Shown here: positions 15,107-23,281 of the stretch, piece by piece | Numbering within the stretch: the first letter of the stretch is position 1 | How the letters are laid out: each line of letters opens with the position of its first letter | NCBI GenBank assembly: GCA_021772875.1 | Contig: JAJFLD010000089.1 | Coordinates: 1-25,693, forward strand | Direction of reading: 5' to 3' | DNA: 25,693 nt | Source of the DNA: Ghiorsea sp. | Lineage (GTDB): Bacteria; Pseudomonadota; Zetaproteobacteria; Mariprofundales; Mariprofundaceae | Position numbers and translations under genes: made by a program | The notes under the pieces: generated by a model | Told to the model about the DNA's origin: nothing | The model's input: the letters and a program-made list of their open reading frames with translations, nothing else | The model's database searches: none

Positions 15107-16030
15107 TTATGTGTCGGCGCTGAATTCTTGGGCTGAGTAACGGTTGACTGCCGTGATATCTTTAAAAGTGAAAAGTGCTTTTTTACCTGCATAAATTTTC
15201 TCGGTTAGCCATTGCTGTTCAGCCTCAATGTTTTCTTCGTTGGTGGCGATGCTCCAGACCCCTTGTTTAGATTTTCCGTAGCTATCGGTATAAGAAAAAT
15301 CTGCCATCCAACGGTACCCACGCGCTTTTAAATCATCTTTCTTGTCAAAAGGTGCACCCATGGCAAAGAAACGGCGGCTTTTAAAACGTGCATGATTGAG
15401 CAATTCGGCCATGGCAAGTTTACCTGATTCTGGCAATGGTTGACTGAGCAAGTGAAGTGTGGCCTGGGCATCGTTTAAAGCTCTATGGCCTTCAAAGAAA
15501 TAACCCAGTTTGTAAGCGATATAATCCAATTTAAGGCTTGTGATACCTTCATCTTGCCAGTTGATATCATTGAAGGTGCAAGCCCAGTTGGTTTGCGCTG
15601 TTATCTGCATGCGCCGCTCTAACATTTGCCTATCAAAAGCTGCATTGTGGGCAATGATTAAATCAGACTTTGCCAACCATGTATGAATTTCATCATCATC
15701 CAGATGTTGCCCTTTGAGCATATCATCGTTGATACCTGTCACTTGTTTGATGATATCTTGTAATGGTTCACCAGGATCTTCAAAACCACCATAACTGTGT
15801 AAGATGCGATAAATGAATCCACTGCCAGCATCATATTCAAAAGCAACAAAACCCAATTCGATGATTTTATCTTTGTTGGTATCAAGGCCTGTTGTTTCTG
15901 TATCCAAAACAATGCCAATACGTGGAGTGTTGGGGCTGCCTGATTGATAAACAGCTGGAGGGTTTAAACGTTCAATCACTTTGAACTGTCCAGATTTTTC
16001 CAGCTGTGTTTTGGCTTCTAAATCGTTCAT
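15107..16030 (-). CDS. DEDDh 3'-5' exonuclease, DnaQ/RNase T type
   Basis: A 307-residue exonuclease. The DEDDh fold spans about residues 35-205: Exo I D-T-E-T-T-G at 43-48, Exo II H-N-A-A-F-D, and Exo III H-R-A-L-N-D-A-Q-A-T with the histidine. All four acids and the His are present, so it should cut DNA or RNA from the 3' end. The C-terminal 100 residues (K-A-R-G-Y-R-W-M-A-D-F onwards) form an extra domain found in this subgroup, of unknown role. It is not the Pol III epsilon subunit by length and tail. The ATG touches the TAA of the preceding lipoprotein gene, so it is certainly in the same operon. Confidence 0.92.
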   Translation of the reverse strand: MNDLEAKTQLEKSGQFKVIERLNPPAVYQSGSPNTPRIGIVLDTETTGLDTNKDKIIELGFVAFEYDAGSGFIYRILHSYGGFEDPGEPLQDIIKQVTGINDDMLKGQHLDDDEIHTWLAKSDLIIAHNAAFDRQMLERRMQITAQTNWACTFNDINWQDEGITSLKLDYIAYKLGYFFEGHRALNDAQATLHLLSQPLPESGKLAMAELLNHARFKSRRFFAMGAPFDKKDDLKARGYRWMADFSYTDSYGKSKQGVWSIATNEENIEAEQQWLTEKIYAGKKALFTFKDITAVNRYSAQEFSADT

Positions 16031-17542
16031 TTAGTTATCCTTTAAATGTGCGTTAAGTAAAGGCAAGAGGCTGCCATCATTGCGTGGTTTAAAACCTGAT
16101 AATCGTGATCCTGAAACGGCAACTACCGCATCATACCAAAGCGGAATATACACTTGATCGGCTGCCATTTGTTGTTGTATGCGTGCATACAAACGTTTGC
16201 GCTCATGCATATCTTGGCTCACTGCGGCTGCATCCAACCAAGTATCAACTTGGGCATTGCTGTATCTGCCGCGATTTGCACCTTTGGGTGGCTGCATATC
16301 GGTGTGTAAAATCCAACGGTAAATGTCAGGGTCGGAGATACCTACCCACGAGAGAGAGAAAACCTGAAAATCACCTTGTTTGATACGCGCATAAAAACCA
16401 CCCCACTCAAGTGACTCAATCGAAACACGCACGCCTATTTTTTGCCATGCATCGGCAATAGCCGTCACCAAACGTAAGCGGGTTGGGTTGGTGCTGGTGC
16501 GGTAGTTGAGTTTAAAACGTATACCTTGTGCGTTGCGAGGAAAACCAGCTTCATCCAGAAGTTTTTCAGCCAAAGATACATCAAAGGGTGTTAGTGCTAT
16601 GGGGGTAGATGCCCAATGTTTGGGGGTTAATACAGTTTCGCCTAAGGTGGGTAAATCAGCAAACAAGGCTTGTTTGAGTTTATTTCTATCCAATGCCAAA
16701 GCCAGAGCTTTACGCACATGTTTATCTTCAAGTACGGGGTCCAACAGGTTTAAACCAAGATAAGAAAAAGTGGTGGATGGTTGGCTGCTGATATGGATAT
16801 TTTTTTGTTTTTGTAACCATGGCAAAAGATGGGGCGGTAAATCATTTTGGGTGAAATCAATTTCATTGCGTACAAGCTTTAAGACACGGGTAACTGGGTC
16901 TTTAATGGTAGATATTTCTATGTTTTTTATATTTGTTGCATGGTTGGTGAAAGCGGCGGTTTTGCTGCGAGAAAGGATAAGTTTGCTATTTGTCCATGCC
17001 TGGAATTGAAAAAAACCACAGCCTATTGTTTTTTGTGCTTGATGTGGTTTGAGAGCTTCGCTGGTTGGTAGGATGCCAATGTTTAATCGCGTTAGCAATG
17101 ACGCGTCAGGTTTGTTTAAGGTCAGGGTAAGTTGATAGGGATGATCAACTTGAATATGTTTTATGGCTGAAAACCCAGCTTTGAGCGGGCTTGATAATTC
17201 TGGGTTAAGCACAGCTTGAAGGGTTGCAGCTACATCTGTGGCAGTGACGGGTTGTTGGTTGTGAAAAAAGACATCGTGGCGCAGTTGAAAAACCCAAGTG
17301 TAGGGGTCGGTTTGTGACCATGAGCTAGCAAGGCTAGGTTGGGGTAGAAAGTCTTCTCCCAATTGCACCAAGCCACAATGCATCAATTCTTGTACACGAT
17401 AGGATGCAGCATCGGTTGCAAAACGTGGGTCTAAGCTGATGGGGGCAGATGCAAGCCCAATGCGTAGCGTGTTTGGTTTGGGCAAGTCGGGCTGGCAAGC
17501 GCTGAGTATAAAAATGAGCGATAGGCAGAAAAAGACTTTCAT
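16031..17542 (-). CDS. ABC-type peptide/nickel substrate-binding lipoprotein (family 5)
   Basis: A 503-residue extracytoplasmic solute-binding protein of the DppA/OppA family. The signal peptide ends in lipobox L-S-A-C with Cys16 as the lipid-bearing residue. The mature part has the family patterns L-D-P-R-F-A-T-D, W-V-F-Q-L-R-H-D-V-F-F-H and V-R-K-A-L-A-L-A-L-D-R. I chose the ATG at 17542, which overlaps the methyltransferase stop by 4 bases (ATGA); three further codons upstream are open from a TTG. No permease or ATPase gene is nearby, so it is an orphan binding protein that may serve a transporter elsewhere or act as a chaperone or receptor. The ligand is unknown. Confidence 0.92.
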   Translation of the reverse strand: MKVFFCLSLIFILSACQPDLPKPNTLRIGLASAPISLDPRFATDAASYRVQELMHCGLVQLGEDFLPQPSLASSWSQTDPYTWVFQLRHDVFFHNQQPVTATDVAATLQAVLNPELSSPLKAGFSAIKHIQVDHPYQLTLTLNKPDASLLTRLNIGILPTSEALKPHQAQKTIGCGFFQFQAWTNSKLILSRSKTAAFTNHATNIKNIEISTIKDPVTRVLKLVRNEIDFTQNDLPPHLLPWLQKQKNIHISSQPSTTFSYLGLNLLDPVLEDKHVRKALALALDRNKLKQALFADLPTLGETVLTPKHWASTPIALTPFDVSLAEKLLDEAGFPRNAQGIRFKLNYRTSTNPTRLRLVTAIADAWQKIGVRVSIESLEWGGFYARIKQGDFQVFSLSWVGISDPDIYRWILHTDMQPPKGANRGRYSNAQVDTWLDAAAVSQDMHERKRLYARIQQQMAADQVYIPLWYDAVVAVSGSRLSGFKPRNDGSLLPLLNAHLKDN

Positions 17543-18801
17543 GAAACCCAAAGGCTGACGGCTTCTACGTGCCCTGCATAAGGAAACAAATCCAATGGAC
17601 GCAAAGCTTTGAGCTTGAATCCAGCTTGTTGTAAGGCTTTGGCATCACGTCCACCTGCGGCAGGATCACAGTTGACCATGATGATTTGTCTGGGGAAGAA
17701 TTGTTGAATTTTATGGCAAATATTTTTTGCCCCTTTGCGGGGTGGGTCGATGATTAAGATATCTGCTGCAATAAAGGGTTCGATGTTAAACTTTCCAAAC
17801 AAGTCGAGTGTTTCATATTTGGCATTTAAGCCAAGCCTTTTGGCATTTTGATTGGCAGCCTGAACACTCTGCTGATTAAGCTCAGCGCCTATCACTTTTG
17901 CGCCAAGTGCACTGGCAATGGGCAGTGATAAATTGCCGCAACCTGAAAAGAGGTCAACAACACGCTGAGAACCCTCACTCCAATTTAGTATTTGATGGAT
18001 AAGTGTTTGATTGCCTTGCGCATGGCCTTGAATGAAATCATTGGGGCCAATTTGAATCGGTATGGGTTGTTCTGAGAAAGGGTTTGCATCAATATGATCA
18101 AATAAGGGTAATACAGGTTGTTGAAGTGGTTTGATGGCTGGTGAACCAAGACTTCGCCACCACCATTGGCAATGATTCATTTCTGGCAGCTCAACATGGG
18201 CGGGAGCTTGATGCTCTGATTCCAGCACAATATGTGTGCCATTGCTGAGTTCGATAGCTTGAATGCTTTGTATATGATCGGGTAAAACTTGTAAGTGGGC
18301 GTTCAATTGTTGGCGTAAAACATCCAATGTTTGGCTAAGGGCCACACATTCTGATGTGGGTATGATTTGATGGCTATAACGTTGGCGAAAGCCCAATTGT
18401 TTGTTTGCTACAAACCAGCGCACACGCCTTCGTCCAGCAAAAGCATGTGTTTGAGGTTGCAGCGGAATGATTTCGGTGCTTGCAGAAATATCATTCTGAA
18501 ATGCTTGTGTGACCCAAGATGTTTTTAAGCTGGCTTGTTCAACTGGGCTCATAGCTTGTAAGGCACAACCGCCACAGCTTAAAGCAACAGCACAAGGAGG
18601 GTTTACACGCTGCAAAGCGGGCTTTAAAATTTCAACCAATTCGCCACGCCAGACACCGCGTTTCTTTTGCCCGATTTTAAAAAGTATTGTATCACCAGCA
18701 ACAACATTACCAACAAACACATCACCTAAAGTGGGCCTACGTATTAAACCATCGCCGCCAGGCAAAACGACGTCGACAAAACCTTCAAAAATTTCTGGCA
18801 T
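17539..18801 (-). CDS. RlmD/TrmA-family RNA uracil-C5 methyltransferase
   Basis: A 420-residue SAM-dependent enzyme that puts a methyl on C5 of a uridine in rRNA or tRNA. A short TRAM-like beta region (residues 1-60) precedes the Fe-S cysteines Cys70, Cys76, Cys79 and Cys152. The SAM-binding V-D-L-F-S-G-C-G-N-L-S-L and the I-I-D-P-P-R-K-G motif follow, and then V-N-C-D-P with catalytic Cys378. The catalytic glutamate is in H-V-E-A-V near the end. Four cluster cysteines favour the RlmD/RlmC side over TrmA, but which uridine is modified is unclear. A GTG one codon upstream (18804) is an alternative start. The start lies inside an 11-bp hairpin formed with the end of the kinase gene. Confidence 0.9.
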   Translation of the reverse strand: MPEIFEGFVDVVLPGGDGLIRRPTLGDVFVGNVVAGDTILFKIGQKKRGVWRGELVEILKPALQRVNPPCAVALSCGGCALQAMSPVEQASLKTSWVTQAFQNDISASTEIIPLQPQTHAFAGRRRVRWFVANKQLGFRQRYSHQIIPTSECVALSQTLDVLRQQLNAHLQVLPDHIQSIQAIELSNGTHIVLESEHQAPAHVELPEMNHCQWWWRSLGSPAIKPLQQPVLPLFDHIDANPFSEQPIPIQIGPNDFIQGHAQGNQTLIHQILNWSEGSQRVVDLFSGCGNLSLPIASALGAKVIGAELNQQSVQAANQNAKRLGLNAKYETLDLFGKFNIEPFIAADILIIDPPRKGAKNICHKIQQFFPRQIIMVNCDPAAGGRDAKALQQAGFKLKALRPLDLFPYAGHVEAVSLWVS

Positions 18802-18836
18802 CACTATTGGAGGAGGTCGATTGGACCAATAGTGAT
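18800..18836 (-). promoter_or_regulatory. hairpin covering the methyltransferase start codon
   Basis: A perfect 11-bp inverted repeat, ATCACTATTGG (18800-18810) and CCAATAGTGAT (18826-18836), has a 15-base loop. Read on the minus strand, the 3' arm holds the kinase stop and the GTG/ATG start of the methyltransferase. In mRNA it would hide that start until a ribosome finishing the kinase opens it, giving translational coupling. Part of the repeat is coding, so chance is possible. Confidence 0.45.
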
Positions 18837-20609
18837 AGGTTCGGCTGTTTTAACTTTGATGCGTATGGCTTTGATTAAAGGAAATTTCTTTTTGAAATTT
18901 TTGATGCTTACATCACTATCAATCGCTTTATTTTTGCGCTCAAATAAAGGTTTCCAATTGTTGCTGTTGGCAGGGCGTACTTCCAACTCAATCAAGCCAT
19001 GTTTAAAGCTTAATTGTCCAACACTTGCTTTATGGATAATGATTTGGGATAACGTTACGGGTTGATCAAAGACAACTTCACTTTTCCCGCGTTTGAATGG
19101 TTTTAGCCAACTTTTTTTAGCAAGTTCGGGGAAGAATGTATAATCACCGCCACGAAATTCATGGGATGTATTGCCATCAGACGTTGATTTGTCGCTACGC
19201 ATAACACTATGCTTTTTTTGGTAAGTGATGGAGCGAGGAATACTTCTTTTTGGTGTTGGGGCGGCTTTTCTGACCACAGGAGGTTTGACAGGCTTCACTT
19301 TGACGGGAGCGGGTTCACTTACTTTTTCAGGCTCTGGCAATATAGGTTTTTCTTTTTCTTCTACAGCCGCAGGAGCAACGTTGGTTGGTGCTGGCTTTTC
19401 TGCTTCTACAGCAGGTTCAGCTTTTGTTAGTAATTTTTCTTTTGTCACTTGTTGGGTGAGGCTGGTTTGTGTTGCTGTGTCTTCTGCCATACTGAGGACG
19501 TTGATGGATAAACCACCAAGGATAAGAAAAACAAATGCGATGATAGCAAGGTCTGCATAAGGTTTTTTTATAGATGGGTTTATTTTGGTTAAAATATCTT
19601 GGGCTTGGCGATGGCCAAACTTGACCCATTGCATAGCGATGGCACCACCAGTCAAATTTGTATGAGATGAGGCGTTATTTTGTGTTGGAGGCGGTGCTTT
19701 TTGAGGTTGTGGTTTTTCGGTGAGGAAATGTAATTGTTCTTGGATGATTTTAAGTTCTGCGCGTACGATAGCAGCATCTTGAGGCCTATGCTGTTTATTC
19801 TTCTCAAGAAGTTTAAGAATTAAATTGGATAGTGGGAGCGGGATAGAAGAATCTATGTCGTGCGGATTGGGTGCAGGATCACGCACCTGTTTTTCCATGA
19901 TTTCAAACTCGCCGCCATTGCTGCTTGCATCAAAGGGGAGTTTACCAACAACCATGTAAAATAATAAAATACCAAAAGCATAAAGATCTGTTCTTGCATC
20001 AATGGGGTTGTTAAGGATTTGTTCTGGCGCCATGTAACGAAAAGAGCCAACAGTTGCCCCACTTTGCGTCAAGTCGTCGCTGCCTGCTTCTGGTTTGGCC
20101 AAACCAAAATCAAGAAGCTTTACTTCCCCTTTTTTAGAGACCAAAACATTGGCAGGTTTAAGGTCGCGATGAACCATGCCAAACTCATGTGCTGCCTCTA
20201 AACCTTTAAGGATTTCTATGGCAATATCAAGTTTGACTTTTAATGAAAGATTGCCTTTTTGACGTAAGAAGGTTTTTAAATCATGCCCTTTTACCACTTC
20301 CATCACCAATGCCATGTGTTCATCATCTTCATAAAGTGATAATAAGGTGACGATGTTGGGATGCATAAGTTTAGCATGCATACGCGCTTCGCGACGGAAA
20401 CGTTGTTTAAGGTTGTCGTGTTTGAGCAAATGCGGGTGTAAAACTTTTATGGCCACATGGCGACCGAGGTCTTTGTCTGTGGCAAGGTATACAATACCCA
20501 TGCCACCTTGACCCAAGCGTGAGTCAATGGTGTAAGGGCCTAAGCTTTTGATATCGGGAGTATTATCCTGCACAGCGTTTATCTTCCTCAGCCTGTCAGT
20601 GCATATCAT
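18804..20609 (-). CDS. Hanks-type Ser/Thr protein kinase with transmembrane segment and beta-rich C-terminal domain
   Basis: A 601-residue membrane kinase. The cytoplasmic catalytic domain (about 25-290) has the glycine loop G-Q-G-G-M-G, Lys55 in V-A-I-K, the H-R-D-L-K-P-A-N loop with Asp149, D-F-G with Asp167, and A-P-E-Q. It is therefore expected to be active. A linker leads to one membrane segment near 353-373. Then comes a Pro/Lys/Glu-rich spacer (about 385-450) that could cross the periplasm. The last 120 residues form a beta-rich domain that resembles galactose-binding/discoidin folds by pattern (W-L-K-P-F, V-T-L-S-Q-I-I-I, I-K-A-I-R-I-K-V). The last is inference. The ATG at 20609 lacks a good ribosome-binding site. 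The gene heads the run with the methyltransferase, lipoprotein, exonuclease and arfB. Confidence 0.93.
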   Translation of the reverse strand: MICTDRLRKINAVQDNTPDIKSLGPYTIDSRLGQGGMGIVYLATDKDLGRHVAIKVLHPHLLKHDNLKQRFRREARMHAKLMHPNIVTLLSLYEDDEHMALVMEVVKGHDLKTFLRQKGNLSLKVKLDIAIEILKGLEAAHEFGMVHRDLKPANVLVSKKGEVKLLDFGLAKPEAGSDDLTQSGATVGSFRYMAPEQILNNPIDARTDLYAFGILLFYMVVGKLPFDASSNGGEFEIMEKQVRDPAPNPHDIDSSIPLPLSNLILKLLEKNKQHRPQDAAIVRAELKIIQEQLHFLTEKPQPQKAPPPTQNNASSHTNLTGGAIAMQWVKFGHRQAQDILTKINPSIKKPYADLAIIAFVFLILGGLSINVLSMAEDTATQTSLTQQVTKEKLLTKAEPAVEAEKPAPTNVAPAAVEEKEKPILPEPEKVSEPAPVKVKPVKPPVVRKAAPTPKRSIPRSITYQKKHSVMRSDKSTSDGNTSHEFRGGDYTFFPELAKKSWLKPFKRGKSEVVFDQPVTLSQIIIHKASVGQLSFKHGLIELEVRPANSNNWKPLFERKNKAIDSDVSIKNFKKKFPLIKAIRIKVKTAEPITIGPIDLLQ

Positions 20610-20624
20610 TTATGATTATTTTTA

Positions 20625-20651
20625 TACCAAACATTTTTGCGATTCTTGGTA
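20625..20651. repeat. inverted repeat upstream of the kinase gene
   Basis: TACCAA (20625-20630) and TTGGTA (20646-20651) form a 6-bp inverted repeat in the 73-bp gap between the ruvC stop and the kinase start. On the minus strand it overlaps TATAAA, a possible -10 of the kinase operon. It might be an operator; evidence is only the symmetry and place. Confidence 0.25.
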
Positions 20652-20682
20652 TTCTTGTTTTAAAGTCAAGAGAGCTGGGTCA

Positions 20683-21183
20683 CTAAACACTGTTTTTCAA
20701 ACGTTTTTTTAATGGCGCATGATGAGCATGGCAAATGCAGACAGCCAATGCATCTGCAGCATCTTCGGCCAATGGTAGTGGTGGGTTAAGTAAAACTTTA
20801 ATCATATGTTGCACTTGCGCCTTGTCTGCTCTGCCGTGACCTACTGTGGTTTGTTTGATAGCCGTTGGTGTGTAGGTATCAATTTCTAAATTGGCATGGC
20901 AACAGGCCGCGATAAGTGCGCCTCTAGCTTGGCCAAGTTTTAAAGCGGAGGATACATTTTTGGAGACAAATACATCTTCAATTGCAGCACATGATGGCTG
21001 ATATACGGCAATGGTTTTGGAGAGTTCTTTGAAGAGTATGCCCAAACGTGTTGTGAATTCACCTGTACCACAATGGATGACTTGGTGATGAACATGACGA
21101 ATCCTATTGCCTTTGACATCAATAATGCCTACACCAGCTTTTCTGGAGCCAGGGTCTATGCCTAATATACGAATGATAGGCAT
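20683..21183 (-). CDS. ruvC: Holliday junction endonuclease RuvC
   Basis: A 166-residue resolvase that cuts four-way DNA junctions with RuvAB. The four catalytic acids are in place: Asp10 in G-I-D-P-G-S-R, Glu69 in A-I-E-D-V-F, and Asp141 and Asp144 in A-E-D-A-A-D-A-L-A. The S-x-A-L-K-L-G-Q-A-R-G and T-P-T-A-I-K-Q stretches are also typical. The last residues are basic. The length is slightly under the E. coli protein. The gene starts directly after the hflD stop, so both are on one transcript. ruvA and ruvB are not in the window, unlike the common ruvCAB order. Confidence 0.97.
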   Translation of the reverse strand: MPIIRILGIDPGSRKAGVGIIDVKGNRIRHVHHQVIHCGTGEFTTRLGILFKELSKTIAVYQPSCAAIEDVFVSKNVSSALKLGQARGALIAACCHANLEIDTYTPTAIKQTTVGHGRADKAQVQHMIKVLLNPPLPLAEDAADALAVCICHAHHAPLKKRLKNSV

Positions 21184-21819
21184 CTAGATAGATTTCCTTA
21201 ACACTTCGAGTTGTTGAATAATTTTTTTTCTGCCAAATATTAAACGCAGCGTATTGCCGCCATTGGTGCGCCATACCCAAGCTGCACGAATGCCTGTAAA
21301 TAATAAGCAGCGGATCTTTTCTGTGTTTTGCAGTTGTTTTAAATGCTCTGGTTTGCCGCGGATAATCATTTTGGGTTTCAAATTGCTAATATTTTCGCCA
21401 TAGAGATGGGCAATGGCAGCCAAAACATTTGGATGGTAAGGGCTGTTGAAATATTGAACTTGTTTATGAATGCGTTGCATGCCTTGTGCAATATTGCTTA
21501 AATTTTCAGGTTGTTTTGCAAGACGTTTTTCAATGGCGATTAAGCTGGAGGTGTGGGTCAGAATACGCTTTGCATGTGGCACCTCTTGCCCTTGCAACAA
21601 GCGTTTGGCCTTGATTGCTCCCGTCACAAAAGCGCAACCTTGTGTAAAATGTTCGTGAAGAAGGGCGTCCACACAGCAGTTGAAATAAGGTTGCTCGCAT
21701 TTTCCTTCTTGGGCAATGGATTCCACCAAGTGTGCCACTTGTGTTAACGCAGCAAGTGCTAGTGCACGTTGTTTTGCTCGTTGCTCGTTTTGACTTAGGT
21801 TATGCTGTGCATCATACAT
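21184..21819 (-). CDS. hflD: HflD-family protein (DUF489)
   Basis: A 211-residue mostly helical protein similar to E. coli HflD, the factor that binds phage lambda CII and lowers lysogeny. Matching regions are A-L-A-A-L-T-Q-V-A-H-L-V at the start, L-I-A-I-E-K-R-L-A in the middle, and the C-terminal L-L-F-T-G-I-R-A-A-W-V-W-R-T-N-G-G-N-x-L-R-L-I-F-G-R. The latter aligns with the A-G-I-R-A-A-V-L-W stretch of E. coli HflD. The cellular job of the family is unknown and its presence does not imply a phage. It usually neighbours mnmA and purB; here it sits before ruvC. The ATG at 21819 is divergent from the DUF455 gene across 57 bases. Confidence 0.88.
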   Translation of the reverse strand: MYDAQHNLSQNEQRAKQRALALAALTQVAHLVESIAQEGKCEQPYFNCCVDALLHEHFTQGCAFVTGAIKAKRLLQGQEVPHAKRILTHTSSLIAIEKRLAKQPENLSNIAQGMQRIHKQVQYFNSPYHPNVLAAIAHLYGENISNLKPKMIIRGKPEHLKQLQNTEKIRCLLFTGIRAAWVWRTNGGNTLRLIFGRKKIIQQLEVLRKSI

Positions 21820-21828
21820 GTGGCTTAG

Positions 21829-21855
21829 TGTGACGTTCGAAAAGTATTGTCACAA
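21829..21855. repeat. inverted repeat in hflD/DUF455 divergent region
   Basis: TGTGAC (21829-21834) and GTCACA (21850-21855), 15 bases apart, form an inverted repeat in the 57-bp gap between two divergent genes. It might be a regulator site acting on both. The spacing is too long for a CRP or FNR box. Confidence 0.3.
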
Positions 21856-21876
21856 GTGCATGTTTTGGAGGGTGGA

Positions 21877-22689
21877 ATGCGTTTGGACTTTTTTGAGAAG
21901 GTAAGGGGTTGTTTGAAGGCTAAGGATGTGGATGAAAAGCTTAAGTTAACACATCAGCTCGCAGCCTTGCAGCGTACTGGAGGCTGTGCATTTGACGCTT
22001 TTGGTCAGGCTTTATCGGTGCAGGATAATGGTTGCCCACCAAAGCCGCTTTTGGTGGGTACAACAAAAGTACCAAAACGTAGTTTTGCCTCGCTTGAAGG
22101 CAGGGCAATTATGATACATGCCATAACACACATTGAATTTAATGCTATCAACCTTGCACTTGATGCAGCACAACGTTTTCCTAATATGCCCGAGGATTAT
22201 TATACAGATTGGTTAAAAGTTGCCGATGAAGAAGCCTATCATTTTGAGCTGATGCGGGCACATTTACGCTTTCTTGGCGCAGAATATGGTGATTACCCCG
22301 CGCATCAGGGTTTATGGGATATGGCAGAAAAGACGGCGCATGATGTTTTAGAACGTATGGCACTTGTGCCACGCGTTTTAGAGGCAAGAGGTTTGGATGT
22401 CACACCAGGGATTCAAGAAAAGTTACGCAAAGCAGGTGATAACCATGCCGCCACGCTTTTGGATATTATTTTTCACGATGAAATAGGCCATGTTGAAATA
22501 GGCACACGTTGGTTTCGTTTTTTATGCAAAGCGCAAAACATCAATCCTGAAGAAACATTTTTTAATTTACTGGCTAAACATTTTCCTAAAGGTTTATATG
22601 GCCCTTATAATGTTGAGGCAAGAGAAGGTGCTGGTTTTTCAAAGCGTGAAATTGCCATGCTGCTTGATGGTAGTGTTAAGAAAAATTAG
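21877..22689 (+). CDS. DUF455 ferritin-like domain protein
   Basis: A 270-residue protein of the DUF455 family with a ferritin-like four-helix core. Conserved acids and histidines are in H-I-E-F-N-A-I-N-L-A-L-D, D-E-E-A-Y-H-F-E-L-M-R, Y-P-A-H-Q-G-L-W and H-D-E-I-G-H-V-E-I-G. These E..ExxH-type pairs suggest a di-iron or other metal site. The reaction is unknown. The frame is open to a TTG at 21847, but TTGGAGGG sits ahead of the ATG at 21877 and the family starts there. It is divergent from hflD. Its stop overlaps the stop of the transglycosylase gene by three bases. Confidence 0.92.
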   Translation: MRLDFFEKVRGCLKAKDVDEKLKLTHQLAALQRTGGCAFDAFGQALSVQDNGCPPKPLLVGTTKVPKRSFASLEGRAIMIHAITHIEFNAINLALDAAQRFPNMPEDYYTDWLKVADEEAYHFELMRAHLRFLGAEYGDYPAHQGLWDMAEKTAHDVLERMALVPRVLEARGLDVTPGIQEKLRKAGDNHAATLLDIIFHDEIGHVEIGTRWFRFLCKAQNINPEETFFNLLAKHFPKGLYGPYNVEAREGAGFSKREIAMLLDGSVKKN

Positions 22690-23279
22690 CGAAGGGTTTG
22701 GTATTTTGCCATTACTTTTTTAATGTATTCTTTTGTTTCAGGATAATTTGGGGTTTTGTTTCCTGCACCCATAACAGCGGTGGGGCCGGCATTGTATGCA
22801 GCAAGTGATAATTCAATATTTTGACCAAATTGGTCGAGCAGTTGTCTTAAATACAGCGCACCACCACGCAAGTTTTGTAAGGGGTTCCAGCTGTTCTTTA
22901 CCCCCAAGCTTTTTGCTGTTTGGGGCATAAGTTGCATCAAACCAATGGCACCTGTTTTGGAAACGGCGTTAGGGTTAAAAGCAGATTCAGTGTCGACGAT
23001 AGCATGGAGCAGGAGGGGATCGAGGTTGTACTTTTTAGCCGTGCGATGAATATCAGGAAGATATTTTACTTTGTTTTGCCTGTAGGCACGACTGTCGTAA
23101 CTGGCATTACTTTGTTTGCTAAGCTTAGGCCTATATACAGACAATAATTTATACGATGCATCCATTTTTTGATCGGTAAAATAAAATTTCCCTTCCGTGT
23201 CATGGTAGGTGTAGATGTCAGCATAAGCCGAAGAAATACCAAGGAAAAATAATGGAAAGAGTATTGTTTTTATCATCAT
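22686..23279 (-). CDS. lytic transglycosylase (SLT domain) with N-terminal DUF4124
   Basis: A 197-residue exported enzyme that cuts the glycan strands of peptidoglycan. The signal peptide ends at A-Y-A (after residue 20). A short DUF4124 stretch follows: D-I-Y-T-Y-H-D-T-E-G-K-F-Y-F-T-D. The SLT domain has catalytic Glu98 in D-T-E-S-A-F-N-P-N-A-V-S, then G-A-I-G-L-M-Q-L-M-P-Q-T-A and L-A-A-Y-N-A-G-P. All key motifs are present, so activity is expected. It begins 2 bases after the mgtE stop and is the last gene of that operon. The start could be either of two tandem ATGs. Confidence 0.95.
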   Translation of the reverse strand: MMIKTILFPLFFLGISSAYADIYTYHDTEGKFYFTDQKMDASYKLLSVYRPKLSKQSNASYDSRAYRQNKVKYLPDIHRTAKKYNLDPLLLHAIVDTESAFNPNAVSKTGAIGLMQLMPQTAKSLGVKNSWNPLQNLRGGALYLRQLLDQFGQNIELSLAAYNAGPTAVMGAGNKTPNYPETKEYIKKVMAKYQTLR

Positions 23280-23281
23280 TA

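Noticed and set aside
15091..15192. N-terminal extension of arfB to 15192
   Set aside because: It would overlap the exonuclease gene, the extra residues do not match the family, and the GGQ position fits the start at 15090.
21184..21819. prophage indication from HflD
   Set aside because: HflD is a host protein found in many genomes without lambda-like phages; no phage gene lies nearby.
21829..21855. CRP/FNR-type binding site
   Set aside because: The half-sites resemble CRP boxes but the spacing (15 bases between TGTGAC and GTCACA) is far longer than that family uses.
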